NCBI GenBank assembly: GCA_019136395.1
Contig: JAGVUH010000324.1
Location: 1 to 20,301 of the forward strand
Origin: Gammaproteobacteria bacterium
GTDB taxonomy: Bacteria; Pseudomonadota; Gammaproteobacteria; Chromatiales; Chromatiaceae
Direction of reading: 5' to 3'
DNA length: 20,301 nucleotides
In this document: positions 13,701 through 20,301 of the stretch, in pieces
Layout of the letters: each line of letters starts with the position of its first letter
Position numbering within the stretch: position 1 is the first letter of the stretch
Made by a program: the position numbers and the translations under genes
Notes under the pieces: generated by a model
Databases searched by the model: none
What the model saw: the letters and a program-made list of their open reading frames with translations, nothing else
What the model was told of the DNA's origin: nothing

Positions 13701-14226
13701 CCTGGATCACTACGAGGACAAGGCGCGCGGCTTCGCCGCCGGCGGGGTGGACTATGTCACCAAGCCCTGTGATGCCCGTGAACTGCTGCTGCGGGTCACC
13801 AATCATTTGCGCCTGGCCCAGGCGGCGCCCGGTCCGGCGGCGGTCAGTCCGGGGGAGCCGTCAGTAGCTGAGGCGACATTGGCCCCGGATCGGTCCCTGG
13901 TGATCCTCCTGCGCGCCCGCGACCGGTTAGTGGCGGACCTGGCCAATCCTCCCGACCTGAATGCCCTGGCCCGCGACTGCGGGACCAATCGCACCACCTT
14001 GCAGCACCTCTTCCAGGCCAAACTGGGGATGAGCGTCTTTGGCTACCTGCGCGAGCAACGCCTGCAACGGGCGCTTCGCCTCTTGGCGGCCGGTGGGCAC
14101 GGCATCGACGAGGTTGCCACGCGCGTCGGCTATCGCCATGGCCATAACTTTACGCGGGCCTTCAAACAGCGGTTTGGCCTGACCCCGAGCCAGTTGCTAC
14201 ACCTCGGCATTCAAACGCCGTTCTGA
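10759..14226 (+). CDS. PAS-histidine kinase-receiver-AraC one-protein signalling system
   Basis: 1155 residues with AAGGAG ten bases before ATG 10759. Four PAS-type domains come first (about residues 12-130, 170-285, 300-415 and 425-550), joined by coiled coils (QEIQDLNAGLAERIKARTAE). The HisKA domain carries ITHELRTP (His576). The ATPase domain has N705, D739 (DTGPG) and GTGLGL (770-775). A Pro/Ser-rich linker (about 850-890) leads to a receiver with D906 D907, phosphoacceptor D950 and K1002. An AraC-type helix-turn-helix pair ends the protein (CGTNRTTLQHLFQAKLGMS; IDEVATRVGYRHGHNFTRAF). No membrane segment or signal peptide is seen, so it is cytoplasmic. Joining sensor, kinase, receiver and DNA-binding output resembles the hybrid systems best known in Bacteroidetes, but with cytoplasmic PAS input. 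All catalytic residues are present. It begins a tight co-directional cluster. Confidence 0.92.
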   Translation: MTMGDEAPVMPCPNEERLRLALEGAQLGLWDGNHPSGEIYWNDQSYRQFGLPIGEAMTYARFLALLAPEDQARVEQAWRRAADGREDYRVDFPITWPDGSRHWIRAVGRVYCGPDGQPVRVSGIHIDITAQKAAEQEIQDLNAGLAERIKARTAELEAEIATRQRLAEELRLFKAVVEVSKEAIAISRPDGQLHYINPAHERLFGFTLAEARARNYRDYYPPESLAVLEEEVVPRLARGESWAGELEVQDRWGRRFPLWERAGSLRQSDGTLEYAFGFMHEISERKATERALVRKEAELRKLIDGLPIGVIIAGLPGDDQIHYLNAQITRTFGYTLEDVPTTEDWFVKAYPDADYRRQVRDIWNQALRRSAERQGIIGTHEYRIRCKDGQSRATLINAVVLEGRLVGTLVDLSAYRQLEERVRRSEERFRLIAEHSRDNIWTMNLAGEFTYISPSLESMLGYTPEEYQSLPLGSTFSPESQARVQEALDAARARVAAGLPVAFEAELKQRGKDGSFHWSHEIAVAMYDRDGHFVEFMGISRDITLRKQQEAALRQARDAAEVANAAKSRFLATITHELRTPLHAILGFTQVLAGLEEAPGSAKLPNAKEAQRRRDLLAGIERNGRHLLALVNDLLDLSRLESGHLALRARPTGLRRLLENCLADFATLAAERGLGLYLKFHPKLPARLLIDRLRLRQILANLLGNALTYTSRGEVTLMAEAAPSATGPGAVALSLSVTDTGPGIAPADHDRLFSLFGRGEDGLKAGKSKGTGLGLVICRQLATLMGGEIRLDSVPGQGSRFTLWLPAVPLAIAGKGKGQAGKTKGGVRLPGVGAEDELSTTVRAETIPVPSPSSPSAAPALSTPSSPTPSLAPSTSPVPPPSTALGPSLPRTRGPDRVPLTLLVIDDEPDNLHLAAEILRDQGLELVSAPDGATGLRLAATLRPDLILLDIRMPGLDGFQVCERLKTDPATRSIPVIFLSALDHYEDKARGFAAGGVDYVTKPCDARELLLRVTNHLRLAQAAPGPAAVSPGEPSVAEATLAPDRSLVILLRARDRLVADLANPPDLNALARDCGTNRTTLQHLFQAKLGMSVFGYLREQRLQRALRLLAAGGHGIDEVATRVGYRHGHNFTRAFKQRFGLTPSQLLHLGIQTPF

Positions 14227-14240
14227 TTGAGGGCATCCAG

Positions 14241-15368
14241 ATGAGCAGCGCCCCCATTGATACCACCGCGGAGACAGCGGCCGAGCGGGAAGTCCAGGCC
14301 CTCGACCCTGTACTGGAAGAGCGGATCAAGGCCCGCACCGCCAAACTGGAGGCGGAGATCAGTGCCCGACGCCGGCTGGAGGATGAACTGCGCGCCCGCA
14401 ACGCGCACCTCGAACGTCAGCTAGCAGACTGCGCCACCGGGTTCCATGCTGCCTATTCCGCACTGCGGGAAAGCGAAAGCCGCTTTCGCGCCATCTTCAA
14501 CCACGTCAGTGATGGCATCCTCATCCAGGACCCCGAGACCGGCCAGGTCATCGCCATCAATGACCGACTGGTGGAGCAGTTTGGCGGCCGCCATGAGGAG
14601 GTGCTTGCCATGGGCTTCGGCGCCCTGCTGGCCGGGACGCCACCCTACACCCTGGCTGACGCCGGCCGGAAGATCCAACTGTTGCTGACCACGGGGCCGC
14701 AAAGCTTCGAATGGCTGGCCCATCGGCACGACGGCGGCACCTATTGGGTCGAGGTCAGTCTGCGTCTGGCCCTGATCGATGGCCACACCCGCCTCCTGGC
14801 CCTGACGTGTGACATCTCCTCGCGCAAGGACGTGGAACTGGCCCTGCGCGAAAGCGAAGAGCGCTACCGCACCCTCTTTGACAGCGTCGTCGATGCCATT
14901 TTCGTGCTGGATCTGGAAGGGAACTTCCTCGCGGTCAACGATCATGCCTGCCAGCGGTACGGCTACCATCGGGAGGAATTCCTGAAACTGCATATCAGCG
15001 CGATTGATTCCCCCGCGGATGCCATCCACGCACCGGCCCGCCTGGCGGCGATCATGCGCGAGGGCCAGGTTACCTTCGAGGCCCAACACCAGGATGCCCA
15101 AGGCCGCCCACTGTTGGTCGAGGCCCGGGCGAGCCGAATCCTGTTCAACGGCCGCCCGGCCATGCTCAGTGTGGTGCGGGACCTCACCGAGCAGCGGAAG
15201 GCCGCGGAGCCTATGAGGTATCTTGCGTTTAAATTGTTCCCACCCCCCTGGCTGCCTGGGCTGGCATGGGTCGCTCAGCCGCTGATTCTCTTGTTCCCTC
15301 ACCCTTGGCGGGGGTCTGTTCCGGGTGTATCCGGTTCTCGGAGCCGTGGGGCCCTTTGGGGGGTATAA
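14241..15368 (+). CDS. PAS-PAS protein with missing output domain
   Basis: 375 residues; GAGGG lies seven bases before ATG 14241, 14 bases after the previous stop, so it is co-transcribed. An N-terminal coiled coil (LEERIKARTAKLEAEISARR) precedes PAS 1 (ESRFRAIFNHVSDGILIQDP...CDISSRKD) and PAS 2 (EERYRTLFDSVVDAIFVLDL...VVRDLTEQRKAAEP). After EQRKAAEP, where a kinase or GGDEF domain would be expected, the frame reads a Pro/Trp/Leu-rich tail (from MRYLAFKLFPPPWLPG) without recognisable features. The last 44 bases overlap the next gene in another frame. Most likely a sensor whose output was deleted, leaving a sensory-only product; a real short partner protein for the next gene is possible. PAS 2 is the closest local relative of the broken PAS at 5839. 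Confidence 0.75.
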   Translation: MSSAPIDTTAETAAEREVQALDPVLEERIKARTAKLEAEISARRRLEDELRARNAHLERQLADCATGFHAAYSALRESESRFRAIFNHVSDGILIQDPETGQVIAINDRLVEQFGGRHEEVLAMGFGALLAGTPPYTLADAGRKIQLLLTTGPQSFEWLAHRHDGGTYWVEVSLRLALIDGHTRLLALTCDISSRKDVELALRESEERYRTLFDSVVDAIFVLDLEGNFLAVNDHACQRYGYHREEFLKLHISAIDSPADAIHAPARLAAIMREGQVTFEAQHQDAQGRPLLVEARASRILFNGRPAMLSVVRDLTEQRKAAEPMRYLAFKLFPPPWLPGLAWVAQPLILLFPHPWRGSVPGVSGSRSRGALWGV

Positions 15369-18300
15369 GTCGTTGCTGCCGTTAAGTCATTTCAAGGCGC
15401 CGCAGGCAGGTCTGGGTGCCGATCGCGCCCTGCCCGTGGCGGGCGTGCTGGTCATTGGCCTCCTGCTGGGCCTGATCAGCACCTACAGCTACCTGCTCTT
15501 CCATACCCTGGCGGAGCTGTTCACCATCGGCGTCGCCTTATCCATCCTGCTCCTGGTGTGGAATACCCGGGAGGTACAGGACCTCGGCTTCCTCAAGGTC
15601 ATCGCCCTCGGTTTCGGCGCCGCGGCCGCCATCGATCTGGTGCATACCCTGGCCTACAAGGGGATGGCAATCTTTCCTGGCCATGACGCCAACCTGCCGA
15701 CCCAGCTCTGGATCGCCGCCCGCTACCTTCAGGCCCTGACCCTCCTGGCGGCGCCCCTCGTCGCCCATCGCCGCCCGTCTCTGGGCGGTTTGGCGCTGGC
15801 TTATGGCGCCCTGACCTTGCTGCTGATCCTGATCATATTCGGTGGTTATTTCCCCGACTGCTATGTCGAAGGCCAGGGCCTGACCCCCTTCAAGGTCGGC
15901 AGCGAATACCTCATCGTCGCCATTCTCCTGGCCGCGGTCTTCCTGCTGCAACGGGCGCGTGCTAGTTTTCCCCCGAGGACCAATCGCTTGCTCCAAGCGG
16001 TGGCCCTGCTCACCGTCGCCCAAGAGCTCTCCTTCACCGCCTATGTCGGCGTCTATGACCTGGCCAATCTGACGGGTCATCTACTCAAGCTGGCGGCCTA
16101 CTATCTTCTGTACCGCGCCATCGTCGTTACGGCGATTCGCGACCCCTTCATGACTCTGTTCCGGGATCTCAAGGCCGCGGAGCAGTCCCTGCGCGCCTCC
16201 CAGGCAGAGGTTCAACGGCATAACGCCGACCTCGAGCGAAGGGTGGCGGAACGGACCGCCGAGCTGGAGGCGGAGATCGGCGAGCGGCGACGCGCCGAGC
16301 AGGCCCTGACCGAGAGCGCCGCCAACTTTCGGGCCTTTTTTGAAACCGTTGGCGATCTGATCGTCGTCGCCGCCCCCGACGGCCGTATCCTGTTCGCTAA
16401 TCCGGCCTGCCAGCGCATCCTTGGCTATGACGAGACTGAACTGGCCCGCTTGGGGGTGCTGGAGCTCCATCCTGCCGACTGCCGGGAGGAGGCCGCGGCG
16501 ATCTTCGCCGCCATGTTCCGCGGTGAGCGTGAGACCTGTCCCTTGCCGTTGGCCAGCAAGGAGGGGCTGCAGATACCCGTCGAGACCCGGATCTGGCCGG
16601 GGCGCTGGGATGGGGCCGATTGTATCTATGGGGTCAGCAAGGACCTGCGGGCGGAGCAGGAGGCCCAGCAGCGCTTTGAGCGCCTGTTCCACAACAATCC
16701 AGCCCTGATGGCCCTGACCAGCGTGCCGGAGCGGTGTTACATCGACATCAACCAGGCCTTTATCGACGCCCTGGGCTACCACCGGGCGGAGGTGATCGGC
16801 AAGACCGCCACGGAGCTGGGCCTCTTCGCGGACCCGGGGCAGCAGAAAACCATGGCTGATCAGTTGCTGAACCGTGGCCGGTTGCGTGATGTCGAGCTCC
16901 GGGTGCGGCGCAAGGACGGGCTAGTGCTGGACGGTCTCTTCTCCGGCGAGCTCATCCGCAGTCAGGGGCGGGCGTATTTCCTGACGGTGATGATCGACAT
17001 CACCCGGCGCAAGCAGGTCGAGCAGCGCTTGCGGGAGAGCGAGCGGCGCTACCAGGAGCTGAACGCGCAACTGGAACTGAAGGTCGAGGCGCGCACCCAG
17101 GACCTGCGGACCGCCAATGACGCCCTGCGGGAGAACATCACCGCGCTGGAGCAGGCCTTGGCGCGCATCGAGTACCTGGCCTTCCATGACGAGTTGACCG
17201 GCCTGCCCAACCGGGTGCTGGGGCAGTACCAGTTGCAGCAGGCCCTCGCCACCGCCCGTCGCCATCAGCAGGGGCTGGCGGTGGTCTATCTCGACCTGGA
17301 CCGCTTCAAATATGTCAACGATACCCATGGCCATGTCGCCGGCGATCAACTGTTGCAGGAGCTGGCGCGACGGATGGCGGGGTTGTTGCGGGCCGAGGAT
17401 AGCCTCTGCCGCCTCGCCGCCGATGAGTTCATGCTGGTCCTGCCGGGACTGACCCCCGGCGAGGTGGTGGCGGCCGTCGCCCCGGTTTGTGAGCGCTTGC
17501 TGGCCAGCCTGGCCGTGCCCTTTGAGATTGCCGGGCGGCAGATCCACGCTTCCTTCTCTATCGGGGTCGCGGTCTATCCCGAGGACAGCGCGGAGGGCGA
17601 GGCGCTGATGCGCTATGCCGATACCGCCCTCTTCGAGGCCAAGCGCGCCGGGCGCCAGACCTATCGCTTCTTCGAGGCGCGGATGAACGACGAACTGACG
17701 CGCTTCCTGGAGACCCGCGATGCCCTGCGGCTGGCCCTGGAGCGCCAGGAGTTCGTCCTGCACTATCAGCCGCAGCTCGGTCTGCGCACCGGCCGGGTGG
17801 TGGGGGTCGAGGCCCTGCTGCGCTGGCAACGTCCTGACGTCGGGCTGGTCCCGCCCGGGGTCTTCATCGGCGTCGCCGAGGAGAGCGGGCTCATCGTCCC
17901 CATCGGCCGCTGGGTGCTGATGGAGGCCTGTCGCCAGGCCGCCGCCTGGCGGGCCAGCGGCTGGCCGGACCTGGTGATGGCGGTGAATCTGTCCGCGGTC
18001 CAGTTCCGTCAGGGGCAGGTGATGGCGGATGTGAGTCAGGCCCTGGCGGACAGCGGGCTCGACCCCCAGGGCCTGGAGCTGGAATTGACTGAATCCCTGC
18101 TGCTCCAGGGGGAGGAGGCGGTGCTGGCGGCCCTGGCTCAGTGGAAGGCGTGGGGCATCCACCTGGCGATCGATGACTTTGGCACCGGCTATTCCAGCCT
18201 GGCCTATCTCAAGCGCTTCCCGGTGGACAAGATCAAGATCGACCGTTCCTTTGTCGTCAACCTCAGGGACAATCAGGGCGACCGGGCCATCGTCGGGGCC

Positions 18301-18519
18301 ATGATCCAGATCGCCCGCAGCCTCAACTTAAAGACTATCGCCGAGGGGGTGGAGGAGGCCGCGCTCGCCGGCCTGCTCAGAAAGATGGGGTGCGATGAAG
18401 TGCAGGGTTACCTGTATGCCCGGCCCCTGGCCGTGGCGGACCTGGATGCCTGGCTGGCTGACCAGGGGGCGCGTGGGCTTGTCCCAGGCGGAGGGGCGGG
18501 CGAAATGGCTGGGGGCTGA
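15325..18519 (+). CDS. MASE3-PAS-PAS-GGDEF(degenerate)-EAL cyclic-di-GMP protein
   Basis: 1064 residues. About seven or eight membrane helices (residues about 38-272, ALPVAGVLVIGLLLGLISTY onward) have the MASE3 pattern (SYLLFHTLAELF; ALDLVHTLAYKGM-like). A coiled coil, PAS 1 (about 330-445) and PAS 2 (about 450-570) follow. The GGDEF domain begins EYLAFHDELTGLPNR; its signature is AADEF (698-702) instead of GGDEF, with an RAED inhibitory-site-like motif five residues before. The EAL domain (about 740-1045) keeps E829 (EALLRW), NLSAVQF, ELTES (920-924), D950 D951 (DDFGTGYSS), K971 and AEGVE. It is thus probably a membrane phosphodiesterase whose GGDEF part binds but does not make nucleotide. 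The GTG start at 15325 is tentative; GTG 15346 is an alternative. It overlaps the upstream gene, consistent with coupling. Confidence 0.9.
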   Translation: MYPVLGAVGPFGGYKSLLPLSHFKAPQAGLGADRALPVAGVLVIGLLLGLISTYSYLLFHTLAELFTIGVALSILLLVWNTREVQDLGFLKVIALGFGAAAAIDLVHTLAYKGMAIFPGHDANLPTQLWIAARYLQALTLLAAPLVAHRRPSLGGLALAYGALTLLLILIIFGGYFPDCYVEGQGLTPFKVGSEYLIVAILLAAVFLLQRARASFPPRTNRLLQAVALLTVAQELSFTAYVGVYDLANLTGHLLKLAAYYLLYRAIVVTAIRDPFMTLFRDLKAAEQSLRASQAEVQRHNADLERRVAERTAELEAEIGERRRAEQALTESAANFRAFFETVGDLIVVAAPDGRILFANPACQRILGYDETELARLGVLELHPADCREEAAAIFAAMFRGERETCPLPLASKEGLQIPVETRIWPGRWDGADCIYGVSKDLRAEQEAQQRFERLFHNNPALMALTSVPERCYIDINQAFIDALGYHRAEVIGKTATELGLFADPGQQKTMADQLLNRGRLRDVELRVRRKDGLVLDGLFSGELIRSQGRAYFLTVMIDITRRKQVEQRLRESERRYQELNAQLELKVEARTQDLRTANDALRENITALEQALARIEYLAFHDELTGLPNRVLGQYQLQQALATARRHQQGLAVVYLDLDRFKYVNDTHGHVAGDQLLQELARRMAGLLRAEDSLCRLAADEFMLVLPGLTPGEVVAAVAPVCERLLASLAVPFEIAGRQIHASFSIGVAVYPEDSAEGEALMRYADTALFEAKRAGRQTYRFFEARMNDELTRFLETRDALRLALERQEFVLHYQPQLGLRTGRVVGVEALLRWQRPDVGLVPPGVFIGVAEESGLIVPIGRWVLMEACRQAAAWRASGWPDLVMAVNLSAVQFRQGQVMADVSQALADSGLDPQGLELELTESLLLQGEEAVLAALAQWKAWGIHLAIDDFGTGYSSLAYLKRFPVDKIKIDRSFVVNLRDNQGDRAIVGAMIQIARSLNLKTIAEGVEEAALAGLLRKMGCDEVQGYLYARPLAVADLDAWLADQGARGLVPGGGAGEMAGG

Positions 18520-18546
18520 GGGTTAGCGGCGGAGGGGTGGGCGAAA

Positions 18547-18578
18547 GGGCGGGTTGAGTCCGCGGAGCTTCGCCGCCC
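18547..18578. terminator. Possible hairpin between convergent genes
   Basis: GGGCGG (18547-18552) pairs with CCGCCC (18573-18578), with further CGG/CCG pairing inside. It lies in the short gap between the stops of the EAL gene and nrdB. There is no T-run, so this is a weak call. Confidence 0.25.
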
Positions 18579-18592
18579 GCGCGGTTGCCGCC

Positions 18593-19825
18593 CTACTTCT
18601 TCAGTCCCGCCAGGGGGTCATCCCACTGGGACTGGTCATGCTTGCTGAAGTAGGGATCGTCAGCGGGGAACAGGGCCTGCACGCTCTGCTTATCCTCCGT
18701 CACCGGGGGCGCCACGACCGGCGGCGGCTCTTCCGGGCGGGGGGTGATGACCCCGGCGGCGAAGAGATCGCCGGTCACGCCCGCCCCCTCCTCGTCCGCG
18801 TCATCGAAGGACAAGGCGCCGCCGGCCTGGTACTCGGTGACCCGGGTCTCGAAGAAATTCTTTTCCTTCTTCAGTTCCATCTGTTCCGACATCCAGGGGA
18901 AGGCGTGATGGGCGTCGTCGAAGGGCTGCGGCAGGCCCACCGAGCCCAGGCGCATGTTGGCGAAAAACTTGGCGGTGGCCAGGTGGTCGGGGGCGGAATA
19001 GCCGAGGATCGGCCCATCCTTGAGGCAGTAGGCGATGTACTCGCCCTCCAGGGCCAGGGCGCGCTTGGTGTCGCTGGTGATGGTAGCCAGCAGGTCCGCC
19101 GTCACTGCCTCTGGGTACTGGGCCATGAACTCGCGGATCAGGGCCACGCCAAAGCCGATGTGACTCTGTTCGTCGCGGGCGATGTAGGTGAATTGCTCCG
19201 CGCCACCCTTGAAACAGCCCAGGCGAGCGAGCTGCTGCACCGGGCCGAGGAGGGAGACCCAGAACCAGACGCCCTCGAAGATCAGGAACCAGAACACCAG
19301 GGAGCGCAGCAGGGCCTGTTTTTCCGCCAGGTCCATCTCGTGGAAGGGCCGGCCCTCGATCTGGCGCCTGATGGACTGCAACACCGGTTCGGACAGTTGC
19401 TGGGCCATCTCCACCCGGGCCTTCATCGCCGGCACCCGTTTCCAGGTGTCGTAGATGGTCAGGGGGATGCCGAGGTTTTCGATGACGTAGCGGTAGCTGC
19501 GGGTGTGCAGGCCCTCCTCCCACACCAGGCGCTTGAAGAAGTGCCGGATTTCGGCGGGCTGGAAGACGGACAGGAACGTCTCCGCCGCGTCGTCGCCGCG
19601 CTCGATGTCGAAGGTGGTGAGCTGGGCCATCACCGATTCGAACAGGTGCTTGAACTTGGGATCGGTGGCGGGGTTCTTGTAGTCGGCAACGTCCGGGGCG
19701 ACGGCGATCTCCTCCGGGGCCCAGTTGTTGTTCTCCTGGGCGCGAGCCATGGTCCAGGCCCATTCGTAGGCGAAAGGTTCCAACTGATAGGAATCGCAGG
19801 GGCCGAGCAGGGGTTTCGGTGACAT
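18593..19825 (-). CDS. nrdB: Ribonucleotide reductase class I beta subunit
   Basis: 410 residues from ATG 19825 (MSPKPLLGPCDSYQLEPFAY). The small subunit holds the di-metal site that makes the radical for reduction of ribonucleotides in the cytoplasm. Metal ligands fit D73, E104 and H107 (WEEGLHTRSY), E184 (IFEG), E219 and H222 (RDEQSH). The radical Tyr is Y111, four residues after H107 as in E. coli (H118/Y122), so a tyrosyl radical is expected. It is longer than E. coli NrdB (376) because of an acidic, Pro-rich insertion (ITPRPEEPPPVVAPPVTEDK) before the C-terminal tail that should contact NrdA. No nrdA is adjacent. No ribosome site is obvious; an open frame runs further upstream through the hexanucleotide repeat and is not counted. 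The plus-strand frame 18554-19822 is its shadow. Confidence 0.95.
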   Translation of the reverse strand: MSPKPLLGPCDSYQLEPFAYEWAWTMARAQENNNWAPEEIAVAPDVADYKNPATDPKFKHLFESVMAQLTTFDIERGDDAAETFLSVFQPAEIRHFFKRLVWEEGLHTRSYRYVIENLGIPLTIYDTWKRVPAMKARVEMAQQLSEPVLQSIRRQIEGRPFHEMDLAEKQALLRSLVFWFLIFEGVWFWVSLLGPVQQLARLGCFKGGAEQFTYIARDEQSHIGFGVALIREFMAQYPEAVTADLLATITSDTKRALALEGEYIAYCLKDGPILGYSAPDHLATAKFFANMRLGSVGLPQPFDDAHHAFPWMSEQMELKKEKNFFETRVTEYQAGGALSFDDADEEGAGVTGDLFAAGVITPRPEEPPPVVAPPVTEDKQSVQALFPADDPYFSKHDQSQWDDPLAGLKK

Positions 19826-19956
19826 ACGTTCGTCGTCGGAGAACGGAGAGAGTAAGGGAGAGACCGCCAGAGTCAAGCTAAGCCTAATGGGGGCAGGCTG
19901 ACGGATGATCAACCGATTCCGGTCTCGGGCCTGATCCCGAACCCCGACCCCGAACC

Positions 19957-20038
19957 CGGTTCGGTTTCGGTGCCGGTGCTGGTGCCGATCCCGGTCCCGG
20001 TCCCGATTTCGGTTTCGGTGCCGGTTTCGGTCCCAGTC
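19957..20038 (-). repeat. Degenerate hexanucleotide repeat in the nrdB leader
   Basis: About 13-14 units of the type GT(N)(C/T)CG on the plus strand, for example GTTTCGGTGCCGGTGCTG and GTCCCGGTCCCGATTTCG. On the nrdB strand it reads as GGNACC/GAAACC-like hexamers and would encode RNRDRDR-type peptide if translated. A looser stretch of the same type extends left to about 19913. It sits between the end of modC and nrdB. Confidence 0.8.
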
Positions 20039-20062
20039 TCCCGGCACGGGTCGAAACTCGGC

Positions 20063-20301
20063 TCATTCTATCAAGGCCACGGCCTTGACCTGGGCATGGA
20101 CCCGCTGCCCGAGGGTCAGGCCTAACCGGTCGCGGGACTGGCGGGTGATCCGGGCGAGGAGGGTGGGCCAGGAGGCTGTATCGGTCTTGCCAGGCTCCTC
20201 CAGGCCGAGCTTGACCAGCAGCCGGGGGCCTTCGCTGGCGCCAAACTCCATGATGCGGGCGGGAAAGACATTGAGGATGCTGGAGGCGAGCGGCTCCTCG
20301 G
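20063..20301 (-). CDS. modC: Molybdate ABC transporter ATP-binding protein, C-terminal part
   Basis: Only the last 78 codons are in the window. The frame reads EEPLASSILNVFPARIMEFG at the entry, then RLLVKLGLEE and WPTLLARITRQSRDRLGLTL and GQRVHAQVKAVALIE with the stop at 20063. The SSILNV-PARI sequence followed by LLARITRxSxxxLGLxxGQ and VxAQVK-VAL is the regulatory Mop/TOBE domain that ends ModC, which binds molybdate and tunes the transporter. The ATPase domain lies beyond the window. It points toward nrdB, 237 bases downstream on the same strand, but no functional link is implied. Confidence 0.85.
   Translation of the reverse strand, partial: EEPLASSILNVFPARIMEFGASEGPRLLVKLGLEEPGKTDTASWPTLLARITRQSRDRLGLTLGQRVHAQVKAVALIE

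Noticed and set aside
16921..18162. 413-codon minus-strand open frame
   Set aside because: Antisense to the GGDEF-EAL coding region; no domain logic and a composition typical of GC-rich shadows.
18554..19822. 422-codon plus-strand open frame
   Set aside because: Shadow of nrdB, which has all metal ligands and the radical Tyr on the other strand.

Overview
The window is GC-rich bacterial chromosome. It resembles a gammaproteobacterium, perhaps a purple sulfur bacterium (Chromatiaceae): the PepN-type aminopeptidase, the class I NrdB, the ModC tail, many PAS/MASE3/GGDEF-EAL sensors and repeat-littered spacers all fit. This placement is inference from gene style, not from a marker gene. No tRNA, rRNA or CRISPR array was seen.

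Layout. (1) 1-2115, minus strand: aminopeptidase N, cut by the window start, with an N-terminal extension that reads as a Tat lipoprotein signal. (2) 2151-4346, minus: a 7TMR-DISM membrane histidine kinase whose last segment has been replaced by antisense repeat sequence. (3) 4483-4929, minus: a small secreted cysteine-containing protein. (4) 4930-5369: spacer with dispersed repeats. (5) 5370-6216, plus: a 45-residue membrane protein, a 92-residue protein and a PAS sensor broken by an array that looks like an IS21-type end. (6) 6250-7824, minus: AAA-type ATPase with a C-terminal PD-(D/E)XK-like domain. (7) 7825-8378: a HicB antitoxin remnant between two copies of a 19-bp repeat. (8) 8379-9269, plus: a lipoprotein made of two tandem domains. 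(9) 9270-10081: a mosaic of repeats and a decayed kinase. (10) 10190-18519, plus: a signalling cluster (receiver protein; PAS-kinase-receiver-AraC protein; PAS-only protein; MASE3-PAS-GGDEF-EAL protein). (11) 18593-20301, minus: nrdB, a hexanucleotide repeat in its leader, and the end of modC.

How it fits together. The right half is a compact same-strand sensory cluster. One protein joins phosphorelay to transcription control through its AraC domain, and the last probably hydrolyses cyclic-di-GMP, since its GGDEF motif is AADEF while the EAL motifs are intact. The region from about 2.2 to 10.1 kb looks repeatedly rearranged: two sensor kinases and one PAS sensor are truncated at repeat-like boundaries, a 103-bp segment is duplicated about 7 kb apart, and three other repeat blocks recur at about 5.1 and 9.4-9.9 kb. 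The clearest unusual observations are the Tat-lipoprotein signal on PepN, the precise replacement of the kinase C-terminus by a repeat, and the collapsed hybrid kinase at about 9.9-10.6 kb whose receiver seems to have become free-standing. No complete undescribed defence or mobile system could be established from sequence alone.
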